Assembly: GCA_964536215.1 (NCBI GenBank)
Contig: CAZHWT010000039.1
Span: 1-9,996, forward strand
Source: CAZHWT01 sp964536215
GTDB lineage: Bacteria > Patescibacteriota > CAZHWT01
Length of the DNA stretch: 9,996 nt
Direction of reading: 5' to 3'
In this document: positions 1 to 5,753 of the stretch, in pieces
Layout: every line of letters begins with the position of its first letter
Position numbering within the stretch: the first letter of the stretch is position 1
Notes under the pieces: generated by a model
What the model saw: the letters and a program-made list of their open reading frames with translations, nothing else
The model's database searches: none
Told to the model about the DNA's origin: nothing
Position numbers and translations under genes: made by a program

Positions 1-240
1 AATGGCCGGTTATTACCGCGGACGCAGACTATTCCGTTTTCAAATTTAAAGGACGTTCAGCAAAGCCGGCGGATGTTTAATCGTAATGAGCTCAAGTTTA
101 TTCAAAACGCTGGTGCTCCAGGTATTACGCCGTTAAACAGACGCACAAGCGTTGCGTTTGACCCTCGACAATCGCATCAATTCCGACAGGCTAAGCAGAT
201 AATTGATGCTAAGCTAAGGGAGGTAAGAGGGGAAAGTTGA
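1..240 (+). CDS. 3' end of an unidentified protein (partial, no start)
   Basis: Frame 1 is open from the first base to a TGA at 238-240 and encodes 79 residues with no start inside the window, so this is the C-terminal fragment of a gene cut by the window edge. The peptide begins NGRLLPRTQTIPFSNLKD and ends AKQIIDAKLREVRGES. It is hydrophilic, rich in Arg, Gln and Asn, has no membrane segment, and its last 25 residues look helical and charged. I do not recognise a family. The composition is protein-like and the frame is clean, which favours a real gene, but a chance open frame of 79 codons cannot be excluded. The following gene begins about 180 bases later with its own promoter, so co-transcription is not implied. 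Confidence 0.55.
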   Translation, partial: NGRLLPRTQTIPFSNLKDVQQSRRMFNRNELKFIQNAGAPGITPLNRRTSVAFDPRQSHQFRQAKQIIDAKLREVRGES

Positions 241-348
241 GAGGGCGGTGGCTTGTAGTTTGTAGCTATTGGTTCTTTGGGAGACGGATTGCGGCCAGTT
301 CGCCTCCTAATTATTCCCAGACCTAGCTCAGCATTTAATACTTTAGAA

Positions 349-384
349 GTGTACGTACACATGTACGTACATGTGTACGTACAC
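349..384. repeat. 36-bp perfect palindrome made of three 12-bp palindromes
   Basis: The block is GTGTACGTACAC, ATGTACGTACAT, GTGTACGTACAC in tandem. Each 12-mer is its own reverse complement and the whole 36 bp is too. The core TGTACGTACA occurs three times with an exact 12-bp period. All 36 positions alternate purine and pyrimidine. It lies just upstream of the predicted -35 region of the 409-residue protein gene (about -75 to -40 from the predicted start of transcription). That position suits an array of operator sites, or a cruciform or Z-DNA prone element. The function is inference. Confidence 0.85.
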
Positions 385-387
385 AAC

Positions 388-424
388 CTGCAAACGACAT
401 ACCTCATACTGTATACTAATACCA
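388..424 (+). promoter_or_regulatory. Promoter for a leaderless transcript
   Basis: A TATACT -10 hexamer lies at 412-417 and is followed by exactly six bases and then ATG (424), so transcription would start at or next to the A of the start codon. The -35 is weak (CTGCAA at 388-393 with 18-bp spacing). No Shine-Dalgarno sequence precedes the ATG. The same TATACT-6-ATG geometry occurs at 4536-4550. Confidence 0.6.
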
Positions 425-1653
425 TGCCTGCCCGCATTGAATCACGCTCTCCTTCTGCCGCCCCTGCTGCCGAAACTACCCAGGTTCTGATGGGGGGATG
501 GTGGCCAGCAACAGCCATTCACATGCAGGAGGTTGAGCAGTTTCTGCGCACTGGACGCAAAGATGGCGCGGACACCAAAGATAGCTTGGATCGATGGCAG
601 AAGCTCGGCATTAGGTCTGTTACTGGCGTATCCGGCATTCTCCCTGGCATTTTTGCCACAACAGAAGACGACATAGACGTCTGGTGGGCTGCTGACGGGG
701 TATTTATTTGCTCCATTGCTCAGTCGTCTGTTAGTCGAGCGCGCGAGACGCTGCGGTCCTATATTCGCCAAACCTGGCTGCCGTTTTTAGCCTGGCTGCT
801 AGACTCTGACTCACAACGCCAGGTTAATTTTGACGACCGGCAAATAGCTATTGTTCAAGTTACCAGCCCCCACCCGCCGCTGTACCAAGTTTCGACTGGT
901 TTTGGTAATATTCAGCGCGAATTGGAACAACCAGACATGCTTATGCTGCTAACGTCAGAGTATCGTTTTATTATTACCACCGAAGAGAATTGGCATGAAG
1001 GCTGGACGGTAGCAGCCTGGTATATTTTTACCGCCTCTTTTGCATTAGCTCAAAGCACCAGTAGTAATCAAATCAAGACCCATAAGCAGAAGCTGGCGCT
1101 CCTCACTCGTAAGCCGTTAACACTTGGGCGAATGTATCGGTGGCGCTTACAGATGCGCACGCTACAGAACACTATCGCCGATCAACTTAGCCAGCTACAC
1201 GTGCTCCATATTTATCCTGCGCGTCGCGTAGCTACTCTAACCCCTATCTTTGCTAGCCACGACCTTCCTCAGCCAGCTGATTGGTGGCAGGCCGAGATAG
1301 AGCAGACGCACCATTATCTACAAGCTGAATGGTTGGCATTGCGCGACAGTGTGGCGCAGTTATTAGAAGATAGTTTGGTGATAAGCCAGCGATGGCACAA
1401 TTTTAACTTGAGCTTGGTCCGTTTTTTGCTAGCATGGATAGCGGCAGCTAGTGTGTTGCTGTGGCTACAACCATTTCTTTTCACCAGCTCACCTCTGTCT
1501 TGGAGTGGAGCGGTGTTAATTGTGAGCATAGTAGCACTGGTGCTCCACGGGCTGTCGCAACTACTGGTCGGCAGCCAACGGTATCGATTGCGAAGGGCGG
1601 AGGAGGGGAAGAACGGCAAGAGTAAGACTAGAAAGCATAGAAAGGCTACGTAG
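424..1653 (+). CDS. Unrecognised membrane protein with C-terminal transmembrane hairpin (409 aa)
   Basis: I do not recognise this protein. It has a short Ala/Pro/Ser-rich start (residues 1-20), then a soluble region of roughly 300 residues rich in Trp, Gln, Leu and Arg. Two hydrophobic segments follow at about 330-353 and 359-382. The tail is strongly basic (RYRLRR and KTRKHRKAT). Positive charge after the second segment and before the first (RWHNFNLSLVRF) suggests a hairpin with the bulk and the tail both in the cytoplasm. No catalytic motif is evident. The ATG at 424 is chosen because a TATACT -10 sits six bases upstream, giving a leaderless start; the frame is open further upstream but runs through the palindrome and promoter. 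The next gene on the same strand starts 46 bases after the stop, so the two may form an operon with a membrane-anchored glycosidase, hinting at an envelope role. The function is unknown. Confidence 0.8.
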   Translation: MPARIESRSPSAAPAAETTQVLMGGWWPATAIHMQEVEQFLRTGRKDGADTKDSLDRWQKLGIRSVTGVSGILPGIFATTEDDIDVWWAADGVFICSIAQSSVSRARETLRSYIRQTWLPFLAWLLDSDSQRQVNFDDRQIAIVQVTSPHPPLYQVSTGFGNIQRELEQPDMLMLLTSEYRFIITTEENWHEGWTVAAWYIFTASFALAQSTSSNQIKTHKQKLALLTRKPLTLGRMYRWRLQMRTLQNTIADQLSQLHVLHIYPARRVATLTPIFASHDLPQPADWWQAEIEQTHHYLQAEWLALRDSVAQLLEDSLVISQRWHNFNLSLVRFLLAWIAAASVLLWLQPFLFTSSPLSWSGAVLIVSIVALVLHGLSQLLVGSQRYRLRRAEEGKNGKSKTRKHRKAT

Positions 1654-1699
1654 GTAGTAGCTATTTGCTCGTTTGGTGTGGGATGTGTTTTTGATTGTT

Positions 1700-2953
1700 A
1701 TGATTAAGAGGATACGATTTAGGCTTAAGCGGCGGGTGGTGATTATGAGCGGTTTGGTGGCACTATGCCTAGGGCTGGGGCTGGTGGCGGGATGGGAATA
1801 TTATATACTCCAGCAAGATAGGGCTAGGTTACAAGGCTTACAGACACAACATCAACAGCATCTTGATGAAGTTACCGCATTAACCGTACAACTGACCTCG
1901 GCCGAGAGTCAGGCCAAGGCTATTGAGGCGAAGTTTTCTGAAGCCAAATTAACTGCTGATCAGGAGCGCCTAGCGACTATTGATGGGCTATACCAGCAAT
2001 ACACTGACGTTGTGAGTAAGGTTGGGCGCAATCAATCGGCCAAGCTGGATACAGCAGGCATTGCCGACCAGTATGCAAGCTGGGGTGTTAAGCTGTGGCA
2101 GAAAGATTATGATGGACTACACGCCAATCTGGACAAAGCCCTAGCAGATCTGGATGCAGCCTACTCTACGTACCAGAAAAAGCTGGCAGCGACACCTCCG
2201 CCAACCAAAACAGCTACACCGCCAGCCAACTCGGGTGGTTCCAGTAGCTCTGCAGCAGATGGTTACACTTCGACCACCGTTTCAACCAGTCGAGGATCCT
2301 TTTCGGTCAATCTCATTAAACTGCCTCTGGCTCAGGTGACAGTCAAGACAGTGACGGCCAATAGTGATAATTGCAGCATTGATTGCCCAACTAAGAGCTT
2401 AGCTCAGTATGTCGCTGAAAATGGTGCCTATGCTGGTATTAACGGAACCTACTTCTGTCCGCCAGATTATGCTTCGTGCAGCAGTAAAAAGAATTCATAT
2501 GATTTTGCCGTGTATAACAGCGGGCTAGGCAAATGGCTGAACCAGAATGCGCTCAGCTGGACTTCGGAAGGCTTAGCCACGTTTAGTGGCCACAGTGCCA
2601 AGTTTTATCGGTACGCCAATCAATATGGTGGTCAGGCAATTACGGCTGGTATCGCCAATTTTCCGCCATTATTGGTGCAAAATGGTGCAGTGGTGATTAG
2701 TGACGGAGAGTTGGACGCGGCTCAAAAGAGCAAGGGATTGCGCGGGGCCTTAGGGGTAGATAGTAGCAATGTGTATTTGGCGGTGATTAGAAATGCCTCA
2801 ATTATGGACGCCGCCTATGCCATGCAAGCGCTGGGAGCTAAAGATGTGCTGAACTTAGATGGAGGTGGATCATCAGCGCTTTATATCGGCGGCAGCTATA
2901 AGGTGGGGCCTGGCCGAAGCCTGCCAAATGCCTTGGTATTGGTTAAGAATTAA
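1700..2953 (+). CDS. Membrane-anchored phosphodiester glycosidase (NAGPA) family protein
   Basis: This 417-residue protein has four parts. A basic N-terminus (MIKRIRFRLKRR) precedes a transmembrane helix at about 17-37. A predicted coiled coil follows at about 38-115, with helical sequence to about 163. Then comes a Pro/Thr/Ser linker (about 164-195) and a C-terminal phosphodiester-glycosidase domain (about 198-417). Diagnostic motifs are GINGTYF at 246-252, RGALGVD at 348-354 and NLDGGGSSALY at 385-395, which match the NAGPA fold (Pfam PF09992). Family members cleave sugar phosphodiesters; in bacteria they are linked to wall or exopolysaccharide processing. The layout puts the enzyme outside the cell on a coiled-coil spacer. 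The catalytic domain has four cysteines (Cys225, 229, 253 and 260), possibly disulfides. The start is uncertain. ATG 1700 keeps the positive-inside N-terminus but has no ribosome site. GTG 1676 or TTG 1673 upstream and ATG 1745 (weak GGTGG upstream) are alternatives. It is likely co-transcribed with the preceding gene. Confidence 0.85.
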   Translation: MIKRIRFRLKRRVVIMSGLVALCLGLGLVAGWEYYILQQDRARLQGLQTQHQQHLDEVTALTVQLTSAESQAKAIEAKFSEAKLTADQERLATIDGLYQQYTDVVSKVGRNQSAKLDTAGIADQYASWGVKLWQKDYDGLHANLDKALADLDAAYSTYQKKLAATPPPTKTATPPANSGGSSSSAADGYTSTTVSTSRGSFSVNLIKLPLAQVTVKTVTANSDNCSIDCPTKSLAQYVAENGAYAGINGTYFCPPDYASCSSKKNSYDFAVYNSGLGKWLNQNALSWTSEGLATFSGHSAKFYRYANQYGGQAITAGIANFPPLLVQNGAVVISDGELDAAQKSKGLRGALGVDSSNVYLAVIRNASIMDAAYAMQALGAKDVLNLDGGGSSALYIGGSYKVGPGRSLPNALVLVKN

Positions 2954-2988
2954 GTGACCTAATTGACCTAAGTAACCTAGGTCACTTA
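2951..2988. repeat. 9-bp tandem repeat inside an inverted repeat
   Basis: Just after the glycosidase stop come three near-identical 9-mers, AGTGACCTA, ATTGACCTA and AGTAACCTA (2953-2979). The outer arms TAAGTGACCT (2951-2960) and AGGTCACTTA (2979-2988) are exact reverse complements, giving a 10-bp stem with an 18-nt loop that includes the stop codon. No T-run follows, so it is not a typical terminator. It may protect the 3' end or bind a protein; the role is unknown. Confidence 0.7.
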
Positions 2989-3058
2989 GCCAAGAATCCA
3001 TTAATGATAGCTTGTTTTGAATCTACCCAACTATGTAGACAACTGTGTATGCCCACCA

Positions 3059-3085
3059 AAAAGCCCCGCTTTAGGCGGGGCTTTT
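3059..3085. terminator. Bidirectional intrinsic terminator between convergent genes
   Basis: An 11-bp stem AAAAGCCCCGC (3059-3069) pairs with GCGGGGCTTTT (3075-3085) around a 5-nt loop. The GC core flanked by A- and T-runs gives a U-tract on either strand. It lies between the plus-strand glycosidase gene and the minus-strand surface-protein gene and probably serves both. Confidence 0.93.
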
Positions 3086-3119
3086 GTGGAGTTGTAGGTT
3101 ATTTAGATTGTATCTAAGG

Positions 3120-4157
3120 TTAGGCTACAAACTTTTTACCAATCAGTCCGAGGAGGATGGCGCTCATAGCTAGGGCTACAGCAGCACCAGGTCCGGTTGA
3201 AGGTAGTTCGGTAACAGGCTGGGGAACTTCTTTTACCACTTCTTTGGTAACGATCTTTTCGACAGGCACTTCTACCTTTTTCTCAACCACCTTGGTCACA
3301 ACCTTTTCGACTGGAACCTCAACCTTTTTCTCAACGATGACTGGTTTTTCAACGATCTTTTCTACGGGTACTTCGACTTTCTTCTCGACGACAACCGGCT
3401 TTTCGACAATCTTTTCGACTGGCTTCTCGACGATTTTCTCGACAATTTTTTCGACTGGAACCTTAATGATTTTCTCGACTACGACTGGAACTTTGACAAT
3501 TTTCTCGACGATTTTCTCAACCGGCTTCTCAATAATGATTACTTCAGGAGTCGGAGGCTTAGGAGTATCCTTGGTACAGGTTGGTAGTTTACCCTGTTGT
3601 TCTTTGTTGCCAGGGAAGTACCATCCGTCCAAGAATCGACCCTGTTCGCCGTAGGTGTTACCCTTAGAAAACTGCTTAATAATGTCGCCAGTAAAGACGT
3701 CTACCTGGTAGGTACAAGCCGGAATAGAAACCGTGTATGTCCATGATTCACCAGGCTGAATAATTTTGGTAGTACCAGCGTAGTAGGTTTGACTATAGGT
3801 ACTAGACAAATCATTCAAGTTTAAAGGTTCATAGGCTTTATACGAAGCAATACCGACCTTATATGCACAAGTAGTGCTAGTGTTCTTCATTTGAACTTTG
3901 TTCATTTCGTAATTAACCAACATTTGGTCAGTTGAACCATAGAAATCTTTTAGAATTCCTTTAGCTGGTTTACCACAAACATTACTAGTGTTAGAGGATG
4001 AGTTTGAACCATTAGGTTCGTAATTGCTTTGATAACTGGAGCCGTCTGGCATGGTAATGGTACGAGCCTGAACGTTAAAGCCGCCCAGAGCCGTAGTAAT
4101 CATGCTAGCGGTCATTAATCCGGCAGTTAGAGCCGAAATATAGGTTTGCTTTTGCAT
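3120..4157 (-). CDS. LPxTG-type surface protein with four-cysteine domain and VEK/VPV-repeat stalk
   Basis: This is a 345-residue secreted and probably wall-anchored protein. A signal peptide spans about 1-31, with likely cleavage after FNVQA. A Ser/Asn-rich stretch leads to a domain at about 61-194 with Cys61, Cys97, Cys148 and Cys194, which could form two disulfides. A stalk of EKIVEKPV/VEVPVEK repeats follows at about 208-312. The C-terminus is a sorting signal, LPSTG at 318-322, then a hydrophobic segment and KKFVA. The domain is clearly related to the 218-residue protein encoded at 6088-6744: both contain CAYKVGIASYKAY and GRFLDGWYFPGN. Its phrase pattern (PGESWTYTVSIPxCTYQVDVFxGD) suggests a beta-sandwich. 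Binding or adhesion is a reasonable inference, but no function is shown. AAGGAGG (4168-4174) lies 10 bases before the ATG, and a consensus promoter lies upstream, so high expression is expected. Confidence 0.9.
   Translation of the reverse strand: MQKQTYISALTAGLMTASMITTALGGFNVQARTITMPDGSSYQSNYEPNGSNSSSNTSNVCGKPAKGILKDFYGSTDQMLVNYEMNKVQMKNTSTTCAYKVGIASYKAYEPLNLNDLSSTYSQTYYAGTTKIIQPGESWTYTVSIPACTYQVDVFTGDIIKQFSKGNTYGEQGRFLDGWYFPGNKEQQGKLPTCTKDTPKPPTPEVIIIEKPVEKIVEKIVKVPVVVEKIIKVPVEKIVEKIVEKPVEKIVEKPVVVEKKVEVPVEKIVEKPVIVEKKVEVPVEKVVTKVVEKKVEVPVEKIVTKEVVKEVPQPVTELPSTGPGAAVALAMSAILLGLIGKKFVA
3222..3530 (-). repeat. Coding repeat for the EKIVEKPV stalk
   Basis: This stretch encodes about 103 residues (about 210-312) built from overlapping units such as EKIVEKPV, VVVEKK and VEVPVEK, with alternating Glu/Lys and Val/Ile/Pro. 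On the plus strand the repeated TTTTCGAC/TTTCTCGAC pattern is obvious. Repeats of this type in wall-anchored proteins usually form extended spacers holding a domain away from the wall. The repetition invites copy-number changes and mis-assembly. Confidence 0.85.
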
Positions 4158-4193
4158 AATCTGAATCCCTCCTTAGGATTAAATTATAGTTAT

Positions 4194-4222
4194 ATTATAT
4201 CCTATAATAGTGTTATTGTCAA
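4194..4222 (-). promoter_or_regulatory. Consensus sigma-70-type promoter of the stalked surface protein
   Basis: On the minus strand TTGACA (4222-4217), a 17-bp spacer and TATAAT (4199-4194) match the vegetative consensus exactly. Transcription would start near 4187, giving a 5' leader of about 30 nt that contains AAGGAGG. It is the strongest promoter in the window, and it sits only 15 bp from the assembly gap. Confidence 0.92.
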
Positions 4223-4237
4223 GTGCTATAGGTCTTA

Positions 4238-4337
4238 NNNNNNNNNNNNNNNNNNNNNNNNNNNNNNNNNNNNNNNNNNNNNNNNNNNNNNNNNNNNNNN
4301 NNNNNNNNNNNNNNNNNNNNNNNNNNNNNNNNNNNNN
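4238..4337. other. Assembly gap (100 N)
   Basis: Exactly 100 N, the usual placeholder for a scaffold gap of unknown size. Sequence upstream of the stalked surface-protein promoter is missing. Any gene here, and the true distance to the serine-hydrolase gene, cannot be known. Confidence 0.98.
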
Positions 4338-4511
4338 TGGTGAGTGGAAGTACGAATTACGGGGTGCGGGAATGGATGGTGAATTAGTTTCTCGTTTGCC
4401 GTGCCTTGTTTATCGTTGCTGCTAATAGACAAATAACGAAGTATCGTGGCGTAGCGTGTCAAGCTTACTAACAGCTGTTTGTAGTCAACAGTGCGCGTGT
4501 GGAATTTGAAG
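4338..4511. other. Spacer after the gap, no gene seen
   Basis: About 170 bases between the gap and the promoter of the serine hydrolase. Frames that cross it run into N and give no convincing protein. It contains the palindrome AACAGCTGTT near 4470-4479 and a short inverted repeat CTGTT/AACAG (4475-4491) with no T-run. No RNA gene is evident. Confidence 0.5.
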
Positions 4512-4548
4512 TATGAAGTACAAGAGCGGATGACGTATACTTAGACTA
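4512..4548 (+). promoter_or_regulatory. Promoter for a leaderless serine-hydrolase transcript
   Basis: TATACT at 4536-4541 is followed by six bases and the ATG at 4548, the same spacing as at 412-424. A weak -35, TATGAA (4512-4517), stands 18 bp upstream. There is no Shine-Dalgarno sequence before the ATG, so a leaderless start is the simplest reading. Confidence 0.65.
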
Positions 4549-5435
4549 TGTCACGATATATTGCGCGACGGCGAAAACGCCGGTCGCCTTTAGTGTTAGT
4601 GTTGTGGATTAGCATGGCAGCCATCATTGCATGGCTCGGCTGGCAAGGACTTAAAAGCTTTACGGCCAATACGTCGGAGTCTCCACAACCTCAGCAATCG
4701 GTGGTTCAGGCCACCCCCACACCAACTCCATTGCCGCCAGCGTTTGATAGCAACGAGTTGCAGAGCGCCTGGCAGCAAGTTTTAGATCAATACAGCCAGG
4801 TGACGACGGCCATTGTCCTGCGTGATTTGGATACGAGTGTTACAGCCCAGATTGACGGGGCTAGAGCATTTAGGGCTGCCAGTACAACCAAGATGATTGC
4901 GGCTAGCTACTTTTTGCATTTAGTTGAAAAGGGCGAGCATAGTCTGGATGAAAAACTGGGCTCAACTACAGCCGAGTATCAGTTGCAACAACTAATTAAT
5001 CGCAGCAATAATGACTCGTGGGCCAGATTCTTAACCTTGGTGGGTAGAGATAACGAGCAAGACTACGCCCGCAAGCTGGGACTGCATTCGTTTAACATTA
5101 CTAACAATACTATTGCTCCGGCGGACTTAGCCACGTTGCTACAGCTTTTATGGCAAGGAGAGCTGATGAATGACGAGCATAAACAACTTTTGTTGTCACA
5201 TATGCAAGACACCATCGATGAGCGCTGGATTCCACCAGGACTGCCAGAAGGCGCCGTAGCATACCATAAATACGGGGCGTTAGAGGACGATATCCATGAC
5301 GAGGCAATTATTCGCTACCATGGTCGAACCTATGCGTTGGTAATAATGTCTAACGGGAATGGTGTGTATGCATACGATACGCGAGCGGAGCTATTTAAAG
5401 CCCTGGTAGCAACCACATTTGCTCATACAAAGTAA
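4548..5435 (+). CDS. Membrane-anchored beta-lactamase-fold serine hydrolase (PBP-like)
   Basis: This 295-residue protein has a very basic N-terminus (RRRKRR), one transmembrane helix at about 14-34 and a Pro/Thr/Gln linker at about 42-65. A class A beta-lactamase-related domain fills the rest. The catalytic triad of motifs is visible: S112-T-T-K115 (SxxK), S153-N-N155 (SDN position) and K241-Y-G243 (KTG position). APADLATLL at about 190-198 matches the helix that follows the omega loop in class A enzymes. The omega loop itself is short, and I see no counterpart of the ExxxN (Glu166/Asn170) deacylation motif. True beta-lactamase activity is therefore doubtful, and a peptidoglycan DD-peptidase or related wall function is more likely (inference). 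The topology puts the domain outside the membrane. The start is set by the basic N-terminus and the -10 box six bases upstream. Confidence 0.87.
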   Translation: MSRYIARRRKRRSPLVLVLWISMAAIIAWLGWQGLKSFTANTSESPQPQQSVVQATPTPTPLPPAFDSNELQSAWQQVLDQYSQVTTAIVLRDLDTSVTAQIDGARAFRAASTTKMIAASYFLHLVEKGEHSLDEKLGSTTAEYQLQQLINRSNNDSWARFLTLVGRDNEQDYARKLGLHSFNITNNTIAPADLATLLQLLWQGELMNDEHKQLLLSHMQDTIDERWIPPGLPEGAVAYHKYGALEDDIHDEAIIRYHGRTYALVIMSNGNGVYAYDTRAELFKALVATTFAHTK

Positions 5436-5468
5436 GCGACTGGTAGGCTTCCACCATCGGCAAGGGGC

Positions 5469-5498
5469 TTGACGGGACGCTGCTTTATTTGATAGCTT
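5469..5498 (+). promoter_or_regulatory. Possible promoter of the acidic-protein operon
   Basis: TTGACG (5469-5474) and TAGCTT (5493-5498) are 18 bp apart, with a TGA just before the -10 that could act as an extended -10. Transcription would start near 5505, giving a leader of about 45 nt that carries a hairpin and the ribosome site. The -10 is weak, so the assignment is tentative. Confidence 0.4.
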
Positions 5499-5512
5499 TG
5501 GTGTATGACATT

Positions 5513-5535
5513 ACTACTTATTGACTATAAGTAGT
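5513..5535 (+). promoter_or_regulatory. Leader hairpin just before the ribosome site
   Basis: ACTACTTAT (5513-5521) pairs perfectly with ATAAGTAGT (5527-5535) around a 5-nt loop. The stem ends four bases before AGGAGG (5540-5545). It is not followed by a T-run, so it is more likely a 5' stabilising or regulatory hairpin than a terminator. Confidence 0.6.
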
Positions 5536-5549
5536 GGGAAGGAGGTACT

Positions 5550-5732
5550 ATGGCAGACGACAATAATTCATATACGACTGAAGACGAAGAAAACTCGCAG
5601 GAACAAAACTCTACACCCATCGAAGGTATAGACTTGCCGGAAGATGACACGCCAGAAGAGATTGATGACGAAGTTAACATGGACGACTCTGATGACGAAG
5701 AGACCGATGAGTTCGACGATGAGGACGACTAA
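5550..5732 (+). CDS. Small, extremely acidic protein (60 aa)
   Basis: Of 60 residues, 30 are Asp or Glu and there is no Lys, Arg or His. The C-terminus is almost a pure acidic run (DDSDDEETDEFDDEDD). It has no signal peptide or membrane segment and is probably disordered and cytoplasmic. AAGGAGG (5539-5545) stands four bases before the ATG, an exact though close ribosome site, so strong translation is expected. A second acidic gene follows after 21 bases on the same strand. I recognise no family. Possible roles are nucleic-acid mimicry, a partner of basic proteins or metal binding; none is shown. The strong ribosome site and the paired acidic neighbour argue that it is a real gene. Confidence 0.75.
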   Translation: MADDNNSYTTEDEENSQEQNSTPIEGIDLPEDDTPEEIDDEVNMDDSDDEETDEFDDEDD

Positions 5733-5734
5733 AG

Positions 5735-5751
5735 CGTAAGGAGGGCTTACG
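5735..5751 (+). promoter_or_regulatory. Hairpin holding the ribosome site of the second acidic gene
   Basis: CGTAAG (5735-5740) and CTTACG (5746-5751) form a perfect 6-bp stem with GAGGG as the loop. The Shine-Dalgarno AAGGAGG straddles stem and loop, and the stem ends two bases before the ATG at 5754. It could reduce free initiation until ribosomes leaving the upstream gene open it, i.e. translational coupling. Confidence 0.6.
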
Positions 5752-5753
5752 AT

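Noticed and set aside
277..423. N-terminal extension of the 409-residue protein
   Set aside because: It would translate through the nested palindrome (giving VYVHMYVHVYVH) and the promoter.
3222..3530. CRISPR-like periodicity
   Set aside because: The units are imperfect, overlapping and in frame with a protein stalk; there are no unique spacers. No CRISPR array, tRNA, rRNA or insertion sequence is seen in the window.
3157..3654. Open plus-strand frame rich in FSTGTSTFFSTTT repeats
   Set aside because: It is the antisense shadow of the repeat stalk of the minus-strand surface protein, which has a signal peptide, sorting signal, promoter and ribosome site.
4146..4462. Open frames crossing the run of N
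   Set aside because: The frames are open only because N codons are not stops; the flanking peptides are short and not protein-like.
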